From: an uncultured Pseudomonadota bacterium
GTDB lineage: Bacteria > Pseudomonadota > Gammaproteobacteria > Burkholderiales > Burkholderiaceae_C
Reading direction: 5' to 3'
Assembly (NCBI GenBank): GCA_900320815.1
Contig: ONTY01000119.1
Span: 1-11,601, forward strand
DNA length: 11,601 nt
Positions 1-6,558 of the stretch are shown here, in pieces (position 1 is the stretch's first letter; each line of letters begins with the position of its first letter). The notes beneath the pieces were generated by a model. The model made no database searches. It saw only the letters and a list, made by a program, of their open reading frames with translations, and was not told where the DNA came from. A program made the position numbers and the translations under genes.

Positions 1-113
1 GGCCCCGTCGTCACCCAGCCAGAGCGCATCGCGGCGGCAACGGCCGCCATCTCCGCCTCGCCAATGTCCGGGCGCGCAAAGGGCAAAAAGGGCTGGTCAG
101 TCTCGTGGCTCAT
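1..113 (-). CDS. DegT/DnrJ/EryC1/StrS aminotransferase, N-terminus only (ArnB-like), cut by window edge
   Basis: Reading leftwards from the ATG at 113-111 gives 37 complete codons that run off the window start. The peptide begins [19 protein letters not shown] and ends RSGWVTTGP. This matches the conserved start of PLP-dependent sugar aminotransferases; E. coli ArnB has FLPFSRPAMG and SGWITTGP at the same places. Family members transfer an amino group to a nucleotide-linked keto-sugar in the cytoplasm; in ArnB the product is UDP-4-amino-4-deoxy-L-arabinose for lipid A modification. The PLP lysine and all later motifs lie outside the window, so the substrate cannot be assigned. No strong Shine-Dalgarno precedes the ATG. 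The gene diverges from the unknown gene at 345, and the 231-bp gap holds a palindromic element. The same 5' end recurs at 1265-1377. I cannot tell whether this copy is full length. Confidence 0.72.
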   Translation of the reverse strand, partial: MSHETDQPFLPFARPDIGEAEMAAVAAAMRSGWVTTG

Positions 114-154
114 GGCAGTGGCAGTGCAGATGAAAAGCCGCCATTGTCAGGCAG
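1..154. repeat. Long direct repeat, left copy (aminotransferase 5' end plus upstream)
   Basis: Positions 1-154 align without gaps to 1265-1418 with 11 mismatches by eye (about 93% identity). The match stops abruptly after GGCAG at 154/1418. Its left limit is unknown because the window begins here. It covers the first 37 codons of the aminotransferase and about 41 bp upstream of its ATG. Confidence 0.92.
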
Positions 155-344
155 CGCCGCACGCCGCCTGCAAAAACATATACTCTAGCCATTAGAACTT
201 CGTCACCGGCTTCATAAGCCGGTGAGCACACACATTCACCAGCAGTATGACGCTGTACACAAGAAAAAAGAACCGTCCCTCGCCCCGGCACACCTCCACC
301 ATGCACAATGGCAGGCGCACACACGTTCAAGCAAGGCACACGGC
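114..344. other. Divergent intergenic region with palindromic element
   Basis: This gap lies between two divergent genes. Its left 41 bp belong to the long direct repeat and 182-260 is a palindromic element. I found no convincing sigma-70 pair: TATACT at 179-184 has no suitable -35 box at normal spacing. A reading frame open from a GTG at 222 passes through the hairpin into the gene at 345, but it encodes low-complexity sequence. I treat it as untranslated leader. Confidence 0.5.
182..260. repeat. Palindromic intergenic element, copy A
   Basis: The hairpin has a 10-bp perfect stem (203-212 with 216-225) and a 3-nt CAT loop. The core matches copy B (1166-1261) at nearly every position over about 29 bp around the hairpin. 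It is followed by a shortened form of the family's right end (CAGTAT, then GACGCTGTAC). No T-run follows on either strand, so it is not a standard intrinsic terminator. Confidence 0.75.
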
Positions 345-1130
345 ATGGACATTTTTCAAGCACTCGGCAACAACCGCTTTCCCAAAAAAGACCACCTCAA
401 GGGGATGCAAGTGCGTGTTCACAAAAAACTTGAACTCCTCGCCTCGCATGAAATTATGGAAGTGCTGGAGTCGCACCTTGATGCGCTTGACGCACTGAAC
501 ACGCTCGACATTGGGCAATACGCGCTGGCAAGCGGGCTGGCGCCGGATGAATACCACTTCCTCAACCTGCGCGCGGGCGTCATCATGCAGGGCAGAAAAT
601 GCTTTGAGCGCGTGCTGGCGGGCGATTATGAGTCGCTGGAAAAACTGCGCGGTTTCACCTGGCAGGATTGGCGGCTGGATGAAAACATCAGGCTCCTCCT
701 TGAACTTGCATATCACGACAAAACCAATCGCTCCTCCCTGTTTGATGAAGCTCCGTTTTACAGCGAAGTCCGCTTCATCCGCCAACTGCAAAACCCGGTA
801 TACGCACCCAAAAACAGCGCCCCAGTGCGCGTCAACGTTGAAATTGACAGCGCATACGCCGAGGATATGTACAGGTTGATGCGGCACAAATTGGTGGAAT
901 GCGCACACTTCCCGCACCTTGGCATCGTCAGGCAAGGCAGCGTGCTGCGGCATGAAACAATGGGCATCTGCTGGGTGTACGAGGTCATGTTCCGCCCCTC
1001 AAACCAAGACGTGGAAGCCATGATGCTGTTCAAGAATGGACGCCTGCACTACATGGTCATGAGGTGCAACCTAGATAACCATAACGGACAGCTCTGGTCG
1101 CCGTGCCCGGAAAGCGACTGGCAGGAGTAA
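345..1130 (+). CDS. Unrecognised 261-residue protein, accessory
   Basis: I do not recognise a family. The ATG at 345 is preferred because AAGG lies 8 bp upstream (333-336). Upstream in-frame codons back to a GTG at 222 run through a palindromic repeat and encode low-complexity His/Lys-rich sequence. The protein starts MDIFQALGNNRFPKKDHLKG and looks soluble: there is no signal peptide or membrane segment. The first part is helical and Leu-rich. The middle has a Trp-containing stretch (FTWQDWRLDENIRLLLEL). The last third looks like mixed alpha/beta and ends in CPESDWQE. The codon pattern is less GC-extreme than in neighbouring genes. It is flanked by direct repeats of an aminotransferase start and by palindromic elements A and B, so it may be an inserted or horizontally acquired gene. 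It is a real gene on length and composition; its function is unknown. Confidence 0.7.
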   Translation: MDIFQALGNNRFPKKDHLKGMQVRVHKKLELLASHEIMEVLESHLDALDALNTLDIGQYALASGLAPDEYHFLNLRAGVIMQGRKCFERVLAGDYESLEKLRGFTWQDWRLDENIRLLLELAYHDKTNRSSLFDEAPFYSEVRFIRQLQNPVYAPKNSAPVRVNVEIDSAYAEDMYRLMRHKLVECAHFPHLGIVRQGSVLRHETMGICWVYEVMFRPSNQDVEAMMLFKNGRLHYMVMRCNLDNHNGQLWSPCPESDWQE

Positions 1131-1165
1131 ACCCACGCCGACACGCCGCCAGCAAACAGCTTTTT

Positions 1166-1261
1166 GCAAGAGTATCACCTCATCGCCGGCTTCATAAGCC
1201 GGTGAGCAAAGGTATTTTTAAGCAGTATCTGCTTTTTCTGACGCTCTACGCCGCCCGCGCC
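1166..1261. repeat. Palindromic intergenic element, copy B
   Basis: This 96-bp copy pairs with copy C (1428-1523, also 96 bp) at about four of five positions, with two single-base gaps. The hairpin is 1183-1192 with 1196-1205 (one G-T pair, CAT loop). The right end, CTGACGCTCTACGCCGCC, is nearly identical in copy C. Read leftwards, this end supplies the stop codon (1248-1246) that closes the truncated aminotransferase fragment. Confidence 0.82.
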
Positions 1262-1377
1262 TGCGGCCCCGTCGTCACCCAGCCCGAACGCATCGCAGCG
1301 GCCACAGCCGCAATCTCCGCCTCGCCAATGTCCGGGCGCGCAAAGGGCAAAAAAGGCTGGTCAGTTTCGTGGCTCAT
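1246..1377 (-). pseudogene. Truncated second copy of the ArnB-like aminotransferase 5' end
   Basis: Reading leftwards from the ATG at 1377-1375, the first 38 codons match the gene at 1-113 except for one residue (Met to Ile at codon 22). The frame then passes into palindromic element B, adds QARAA and stops at TAG. A 43-residue peptide cannot be an aminotransferase, since family members have about 370-400 residues and the PLP lysine lies far downstream. This is a gene remnant. All eight base differences from the left copy within the coding part fall at third codon positions and seven are synonymous. The two sequences therefore diverged while encoding selected protein, before this one was truncated. 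It could still be translated as a short peptide, but I see no reason to expect a function. Confidence 0.75.
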
Positions 1378-1418
1378 GGCAGCAGCATTGCAGATGAAAA
1401 GCCGCCATTGTCAGGCAG
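1265..1418. repeat. Long direct repeat, right copy
   Basis: Second copy of the 154-bp repeat at 1-154, offset by exactly 1264 bp with no indels. It joins element B on its left (about 1262-1264) and lies 9 bp before element C on its right. Confidence 0.92.
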
Positions 1419-1427
1419 TCATTGAAT

Positions 1428-1523
1428 GCAACAGGTATCACTTCATTGCCGGCTTGATACGCCGGCAATCAAAGATATTTTGATGGAGTATCAGCGTTTC
1501 TGACGCCCTACGCCGCCCGCGCC
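1428..1523. repeat. Palindromic intergenic element, copy C
   Basis: The hairpin has a perfect 9-bp stem: ATTGCCGGC (1445-1453) pairs with GCCGGCAAT (1461-1469) around a 7-nt loop. GAGTATCAG and TTTCTGACGCCCTACGCC follow, as in copy B. It lies about 70-90 bp upstream of the truncated aminotransferase start. Copy A lies about 90-112 bp upstream of the left copy, so each aminotransferase start has such an element in front of it. Confidence 0.82.
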
Positions 1524-1669
1524 ACAGGCATTGGAGGCAACGCACGCGGCAGCGCGCCACCTTGAGGGCGCACCGCCCCCCCCAATCGAGGCACGCCAGC
1601 CAGATGGCGCGCGGAATGGGTCTTTGCGCCGTGCGGTAGTAGCTCACCATGCAACGTCCAGCCTTGCTC
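1508..1669 (-). other. Open 53-codon in-frame extension after the thiG stop; no recognised gene
   Basis: After the thiG TAG (1672-1670) the same frame stays open for 53 codons, to a TAG at 1510-1508 that lies within the shared right end of element C. The sequence (EQGWTLHGELLPHGAKTHSA and onwards, ending PVARAA) matches nothing I know. A run of eight C lies at 1576-1583 on the plus strand. Other frames here show no recognisable product either. Read as intergenic or degraded sequence. Confidence 0.3.
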
Positions 1670-2494
1670 CTATCCAATCAAAAACGGTTGTCCCGTCACT
1701 GGCGTGCTGGGCTGTGCGAAATCTTGCCTGGCCATAATCCCGGCCAAATATGCCGCGCGCCCGGCCTGCACTGCGTGGCGAAAAGCGCCTGCCATACGTA
1801 CCGGGTCGGGCGAATAACTGACGGCGCTATTAATCAGCACGGCGTCAAAGCCCATTTCCAGCGCCTGCGCTGCGTGGCTTGGCGCACCAATACCGGCATC
1901 CACAATCAGCGTGGCGTCTGGCAGCCTCTCGCGCAGCAGTCGCAGCGCAAAGGGATTCAGCAGCCCCTGCCCGGAGCCAATTGGCGCGCCCCAAGGCATG
2001 AGCAGCGGGCAGCCGGCATCCAGCAAGCGGCGGCAGCCCACCAGGTCATCCGTGCAATAGGGAAACACCACAAAGCCCTCGCGCACCAATGCCTGCGCCG
2101 CTTGCAGCAGCTGCTGCATATCGGGCTGGAGCGTGTAGTCGTCGCCCACCACTTCCAGCTTCACCCACGGCGTGCCGTACAGCTCGCGCGCCATGTGGGC
2201 AAGCTGCACCGCCTCGCGCGCGCTGGTGCAGCCGGCAGTATTGGGCAACAACTGCGCGCCGTGCTCTTTGAGCGCCGTGCGCACCATTTGCACGAAAACG
2301 TTTTCCCCGCCACCGTCCGGCGCCATCTGGCGCCGCAAGCCCACAGTGACCACCTGCGCGCCAGAGGCGGCAATCGCCTCTCCCAGCACCTGCGGCGACG
2401 GATACCGCGCCGTGCCCAGCAGCAGCCGGCTGGAAAGCTCCACGCCGCCCACGCTCCACACATCCGCGCCCGACTTGGAATCTGAAGCTGCCAT
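1670..2494 (-). CDS. thiG: Thiazole synthase ThiG
   Basis: ThiG builds the thiazole phosphate ring of thiamine in the cytoplasm from 1-deoxyxylulose-5-phosphate, ThiS thiocarboxylate and dehydroglycine. The product from the ATG at 2494 has 274 residues, slightly longer than the usual ~255-265. Family landmarks in order are LLLGTARYPS (about 24-33), LLPNTAGC (82-89), PWVKLEVVGDD (109-119, where Lys112 is the expected Schiff-base lysine), FPYCTDDL, MPWGAPIGSGQG and VDAGIGAPSHAAQALEMG (phosphate-binding end of the TIM barrel). An upstream in-frame GTG at 2539 would add 15 residues (GIDWRGVFFFWVCV type) not expected in the family, so 2494 is preferred, although its Shine-Dalgarno is weak. No thiS, thiE, thiO or thiC neighbour is visible. 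No TPP riboswitch is apparent in the 150 bp upstream. The coding region looks intact. The sequence type resembles betaproteobacterial ThiG. Confidence 0.95.
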   Translation of the reverse strand: MAASDSKSGADVWSVGGVELSSRLLLGTARYPSPQVLGEAIAASGAQVVTVGLRRQMAPDGGGENVFVQMVRTALKEHGAQLLPNTAGCTSAREAVQLAHMARELYGTPWVKLEVVGDDYTLQPDMQQLLQAAQALVREGFVVFPYCTDDLVGCRRLLDAGCPLLMPWGAPIGSGQGLLNPFALRLLRERLPDATLIVDAGIGAPSHAAQALEMGFDAVLINSAVSYSPDPVRMAGAFRHAVQAGRAAYLAGIMARQDFAQPSTPVTGQPFLIG

Positions 2495-2570
2495 CACACA
2501 CACCCAGAAAAAGAAAACACCCCGCCAGTCTATGCCCACACTGCCTTGCTCTTTATCGCGACACTTCCAA

Positions 2571-2640
2571 ATACTCCATCTACTTATCTTCTATTACCGG
2601 TAATTTATATGGGCAATGACGAATCAAAAGGTGGAGTATC
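2571..2640. repeat. Palindromic element between yhhJ-like gene and thiG (copy H)
   Basis: The inverted ends ATACTCCA (2571-2578) and TGGAGTAT (2632-2639) enclose a perfect 12-bp palindrome, ATTACCGGTAAT (2593-2604). The right end GGAGTATCTGA resembles the right ends of copies B and C. It is a more divergent member because the CCGGC core is only partly kept. It may act as a transcript end after the exporter operon, but it has no T-run. Confidence 0.5.
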
Positions 2641-2645
2641 TGATT

Positions 2646-3773
2646 TCATGCCATCTGCGCCAGCGTGCGGCGGAAGCGCCGCAGCGCGAGGGTGAAGAGC
2701 ACGGTGCCAATCGCCGCCATTGCCAGCATCTGCGGCCACACGGCCTCCAGCCCGGCGCCACGAAACAAGATGGCCTGCCCCACGTCTACAAAGTGCGAGG
2801 TGGGCGCCAGACGCATGATGGCGCGCACCGCCTCGGGCATCCCGTCGCGCGAGGTGCGCCCGCCCGAGAGCATCATCAGCGGCAGCACCACCAGCACAAA
2901 CAGCATCCCGAACTGCGGCATGGAGCGCGCCAGCGTCGCCATGAAGATGCCCAGCGCCGTCATGGCGTAGATGCACAGCGCCGCACCCAGCAAGAACAGC
3001 GCCACAGAGCCGGCCAGCGGCACGCGCAGCCAGCCGGCAACCACCAGCTGCATGGACAGCGTCACTGCCACCAGCACCACCGCGCCCATCGCCAGCACCT
3101 TGGAGAGCATGATTTCCCCCGGCGTCACCGGCATGGCCAATAAATGCTCCACCGTGCCGTGCTCCCTCTCGCGCATTAATGCCGCGCCCGTGAGCACAAT
3201 GGACAAAATCCCCACCATATCAATCAGCTGCGCCACGCTGCCAAACCACGACTGCGTGAGCGATGGGTTGAAACTCGCGCGCAGCGTCAATTCCACCGGA
3301 CTGACGCTGACCACGCGCTGGCGCTGCACAAACTCGCCCACCTCCAGCAGCGCCATTTGCTGCACATAGCCCGCGCCGCTGAATGCCTGGCTCATGCGCG
3401 TGGCGTCGACATTCAATTGCAATTCAGGCGCACGGCCCGCGAGCACGTCGCGCTGAAAGTTTGGCGGGATATTCAAGGCAAAAGTAAAATCGCCGCTGTC
3501 CATGCCGCTGTCCATTTCTGCGCGGTCAATCAGGCGCGGCGGCACAAAAGAAGGCGGATAAAACGCCTGCACGATGCGCGCGGAAAGCGGCGAGGCGTCT
3601 TCATCCACAATGGCGATGGCGGCGTTGCTGAGCGTCTCCGGAATGGCCATCGCCGACACATAAATCGCCACCGTGAACACATACACAATCAGCACCATCA
3701 TCACCGGATCGCGCGCCAGGCTCCACAATTCTTTTCTGGCCAGATTCAGGACATTGAACAGTTTTCGCATCAT
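2646..3773 (-). CDS. yhhJ: ABC-2 type permease, YhhJ-like
   Basis: This is the inner-membrane permease subunit of the YhiI/RbbA/YhhJ-type exporter and has 375 residues, the same as E. coli YhhJ. The N-terminus has one membrane helix (about 23-43, MVLIVYVFTVAIYVSAMAI). A long periplasmic domain follows, containing INIPPNFQRDVLAG-type and VDATRMSQAF motifs. Next come five or so C-terminal helices with the ABC-2 motifs REREHGTVEHLLAMPVTP and RSMPQFGML, and then MLSGG. Conservation with YhhJ runs to the last residues (RRTLAQMA). The start has two adjacent ATGs (3773, 3770) behind AAGGGGG. It lies 13 bp after the rbbA-like stop, so it is the third operon gene. It has no ATPase of its own and depends on the RbbA-like protein, which looks inactivated here. 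The reading frame is intact. Confidence 0.93.
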   Translation of the reverse strand: MMRKLFNVLNLARKELWSLARDPVMMVLIVYVFTVAIYVSAMAIPETLSNAAIAIVDEDASPLSARIVQAFYPPSFVPPRLIDRAEMDSGMDSGDFTFALNIPPNFQRDVLAGRAPELQLNVDATRMSQAFSGAGYVQQMALLEVGEFVQRQRVVSVSPVELTLRASFNPSLTQSWFGSVAQLIDMVGILSIVLTGAALMREREHGTVEHLLAMPVTPGEIMLSKVLAMGAVVLVAVTLSMQLVVAGWLRVPLAGSVALFLLGAALCIYAMTALGIFMATLARSMPQFGMLFVLVVLPLMMLSGGRTSRDGMPEAVRAIMRLAPTSHFVDVGQAILFRGAGLEAVWPQMLAMAAIGTVLFTLALRRFRRTLAQMA

Positions 3774-4942
3774 CGCCGCCCCCTTTTCATTTTTCCTGCT
3801 TTTTCAGCAGCAAAACAGCCGCGCCCGTGAGAATGGGCGCCGCCAGCGCCAGCGCCAGCAGGGGCGTGTGCAGGTCGGCAAAGCCCAGCGCCTTGTTGAA
3901 GATGCCCCGGCTGATGATGAACATGTGCGTGGCCGGATAGATGCTGCTGACGATGCGCGCGCCGCCTTCCAGTGACGAGGTGGGATTAATTAGCCCCGCC
4001 AGCTGCACCGTGGGCAGCATGGTGCCAATCATGGCGAGAAATATGGCGGCAATCTGGCTTTTTGTCGCCGCTGAAACCAGCAGGCCAATGCCCGTGGCAA
4101 TGATGGCAAAAAGCAGCATCGCCAGGCTCAATGTGGCAAAACTCCCTTTTATTGGCACACCAAGAATGATGCTCAATGCCACAAGGCAGAGAAAATTGAA
4201 AAACGCCAGCGCCACATACGGCAGCTGTTTGCCCAGCATAAACTCGGCGCGCGAAAGCGGCGTGGTGTACAGGTTCAAAATGCTGCCCATTTCCTTTTCG
4301 CGCACCACCGCCAGCGCGGTGAGCATGGTGGGAATCATCAGCAGCACCATTGGAATGACGGCGGGCAGCATGGCGGGCAGGCTTTTCACATCCGGGTTGT
4401 AGCGAAAGCGCGTCTGCACACTCGCCGCCGCCGCCATATTGCCCTGCCCTGTTTGCGTGGCCAATTGCGCCAGCCAGTGCTGGTGCAGCCCCTGCACATA
4501 ACCGCGCACGGTCTCGGCGCGCTGCGGCATGGAGCCGTCAACCCACGCGCCGATTTCCACAGGCTGGCCGCGCTGCACGTCGCGCGCAAAACCAGGCGGT
4601 ATTTCAATGGCAAGCATGATTTGTCCGCGCTGCAGGCGCTGCTGCATATCATCAATATCGCGCAGCGGTGCTTTTTCCAGAAAATAGCGCGAGCCGGAGA
4701 TATTCAGGCTGTAATTGCGGCTAAGCTGGCTCTGGTCGCGATCGAGCACGGCGTAGCTCAGGTTATCCACATCCAGCGAGGCGCCAAAACCAATCACCAG
4801 CACCAGCACGATGGAGCCAAGCAGCGCCAGCGTGGCGCGCACGCCATCGCGGCGCAGCTCCAGCGCCTCGCGCCAGGCGCAGGCCAGCAGGCGCCGCAGC
4901 CGGGGCCAGCGCGCCATTCCTGCTTCTCTCGCCTTCCCTTGT

Positions 4943-5003
4943 GGGCGCCCTTTTTGCGTGTGCACTGGCGCACGGGCGGGCACAAGGCCCGCGCCTACAG
5001 AGT
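4943..5003. repeat. GC-rich palindromic repeat inside the rbbA-like linker
   Basis: GGGCGCCC (4943-4950) is an 8-bp palindrome. GCGGGC (4976-4981) pairs with GCCCGC (4987-4992) around ACAAG. In the gene's frame it encodes [20 protein letters not shown]. This wording looks to me like a dispersed GC-rich repeat translated by accident, a type common in bacterial genomes. E. coli RbbA has no such segment at this place. Confidence 0.5.
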
Positions 5004-5040
5004 CTTCCTGTGGAAGCGCATCCGCCGTTTCTTGATAGGG

Positions 5041-5100
5041 TATATCTCCATCGCCGGCATAAGAAGCAGGCGATGAAGCGTTGATACTTGTAGTATCAGG
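5041..5100. repeat. Palindromic element copy D, in frame inside the rbbA-like gene
   Basis: CATCGCC (5049-5055) pairs with GGCGATG (5069-5075) in a perfect 7-bp outer stem containing CCGGC. TTGATAC and AGTATCAGG follow, resembling the family's right end. On the coding (minus) strand it is read through without a stop, giving [20 protein letters not shown] in the NBD2-permease linker. Confidence 0.6.
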
Positions 5101-5559
5101 CAAAATACCCTCCGCCTCTTTCAGATAGCTGATGAAGGCGTCTTCCAGCGTCGCGGCGCCGCGCTCGCTGACGAGCTGCTGCGGCGCGCCGCTGGCGAGT
5201 ACGCGCCCGGCGTGCATGAGCGAGATGCGGTCGCACCGCTCGGCCTCGTTCATGAAGTGCGTGGTGATGAAGATGGTCACGCCCTGCGCGCGCGAAAGCT
5301 GCACCAGCAGCCGCCAGAAGCTGTCGCGCGCCACCGGGTCCACGCCCGAAGTTGGCTCGTCCAGGATGAGCATGTCCGGCGCGTGCACCATCGCCACCGC
5401 CAAGGAAAGGCGCTGGCGCATCCCCAGCGGCAGCGCCTCGGGCAGCTTGTGCTGCACCTGCACCAGGCCAAACTGCCCCAGCATCTGCTGCACGCGCTGC
5501 GGCCTGCGCTCTGCGGGCACGTGGAACAGCTGCGCGTGCAGCACCAGGTTCTGCAGCAC

Positions 5560-5568
5560 GGTCGACAT
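5560..5568 (-). other. Deletion point in NBD2: Q-loop segment missing, frame kept
   Basis: The coding strand reads GGC TAC ATG TCG ACC GTG CTG, that is GYM-S-TVL. E. coli RbbA has QAFSLYNEL between GYMS and TV. The loss is 27 nt and in frame, and it removes the Q-loop glutamine. The join lies between 5562 and 5563. Confidence 0.75.
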
Positions 5569-6336
5569 GTAGCCCACGCGGCGCCTTGTTTGCATGTCGC
5601 CCGCGTCCACCTCGCGCCCAAACAGCCACGCCGTGCCCGATGTGGCGGGCAGCAGCCCGGTGAGCATCTTCATCGTCGTGCTCTTGCCGCAGCCGTTGCT
5701 GCCGAGAAAGCCGAAGATTTCCCCACGCCGGATGCGAAAGCTCACGTTATCGACTGCTGTGAAGTCGCCAAAGCGCTGCGTCAGCCCCTGGGCCTCAATC
5801 GCAATGTCGCCGCCCGCGCCCGGCGGCAGCGGCGCAATCGTCAGCGGCTCGTGCCCGCGCGTTTTCTCCGCCGGCAGCAGCGCGATGAAGGCGTCTTCCA
5901 GCGCGGCGCAGCCCGTGCGCTGCAGGATTTCCGCCGGCGTGCCCACCGCCAGCAGGCGGCCAGCGTCCATCGCCGCCAGGCGCTCAAAGCGCGCCGCCTC
6001 GTCCATGTAGGCGGTGGCCACCACCACACTCATGCCCGGGCGCTGGGCGCGAATGCGCTCAATCAGCTCCCAAAACTGCACGCGCGCCAGCGGGTCCACG
6101 CCCGTCGTCGGCTCATCGAGCAGCAGAAAGTCCGGCTCGTGAATCAGCGCGCAGCACAGGCCCAGCTTTTGCTTCATGCCGCCCGAGAGCTTGCCCGCCG
6201 CGCGCCCCAGAAACGGATGCAGCCCGGTGCTGCGCGTGAGCGCAACGATGCGCCGCTGCGCCTCCAGCGTGCTGTGCCCGAACAGGCGCGCAAAAAACAT
6301 CAGGTTCTCGCGCACCGAGAGCGTGGGATACAGATT

Positions 6337-6352
6337 CCTCCCCACTGGCGGC
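6337..6352 (-). other. Deletion and frameshift point in NBD1
   Basis: Upstream the frame reads VLGGDM (ATG at 6355-6353). Downstream, [11 protein letters not shown] starts at 6336 in a different frame. Only 16 nt separate them, whereas E. coli RbbA has 22 codons (66 nt) here, including the Q-loop (MPQGLG). A net loss of about 50 nt explains both the missing motif and the frameshift. Confidence 0.78.
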
Positions 6353-6558
6353 CATGTCACCGCCCAGCACCTCAACGCGCCCGCTCTGAATGCGGCGCGC
6401 GCCCGCCAGCAGCGCCATGAGGCTGGACTTGCCCACGCCGTCCGGCCCGATGAGCGCCAGCGTGCTGCCAGCGGGCACGTCCAGCGAAAAATCATCCAGC
6501 GCCAGCACTTTCCCATAGCGCAGCGTGGCGCCCTGCACGCGGGCGGCGTATTCGCCAT

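Noticed and set aside
182..260. Hairpin A, and likewise B and C, as intrinsic terminators
   Set aside because: No T-run follows on either strand, and A lies between divergent genes where no terminator is needed. They fit a repeat family better, though some may still affect transcript ends.
222..344. Extended N-terminus for the unknown gene from the GTG at 222
   Set aside because: The codons run through the palindromic element and encode low-complexity sequence. The ATG at 345 has AAGG at good spacing.
1438..1677. Minus-strand 79-codon frame between element C and thiG
   Set aside because: It is Arg/Cys/Trp-rich, overlaps the end of thiG and a palindromic element, and shows no recognisable motif.
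2495..2645. TPP riboswitch upstream of thiG
   Set aside because: No CTGAGA-type conserved segment or thi-box pairing is visible. The space is mostly palindromic element H and an A-rich stretch.
5561..5566. GTCGAC at the NBD2 deletion point as a cloning-site artefact
   Set aside because: A six-base site occurs often by chance, the flanks stay in frame and homologous to RbbA on both sides, and the NBD1 lesion has no such site.
6353..6558. Start of the RbbA-like protein at 6558
   Set aside because: This frame gives Trp/Arg/Cys-rich nonsense before the frameshift. The frame from 6562 gives GPDGVGKSS and ATGA coupling with yhiI.
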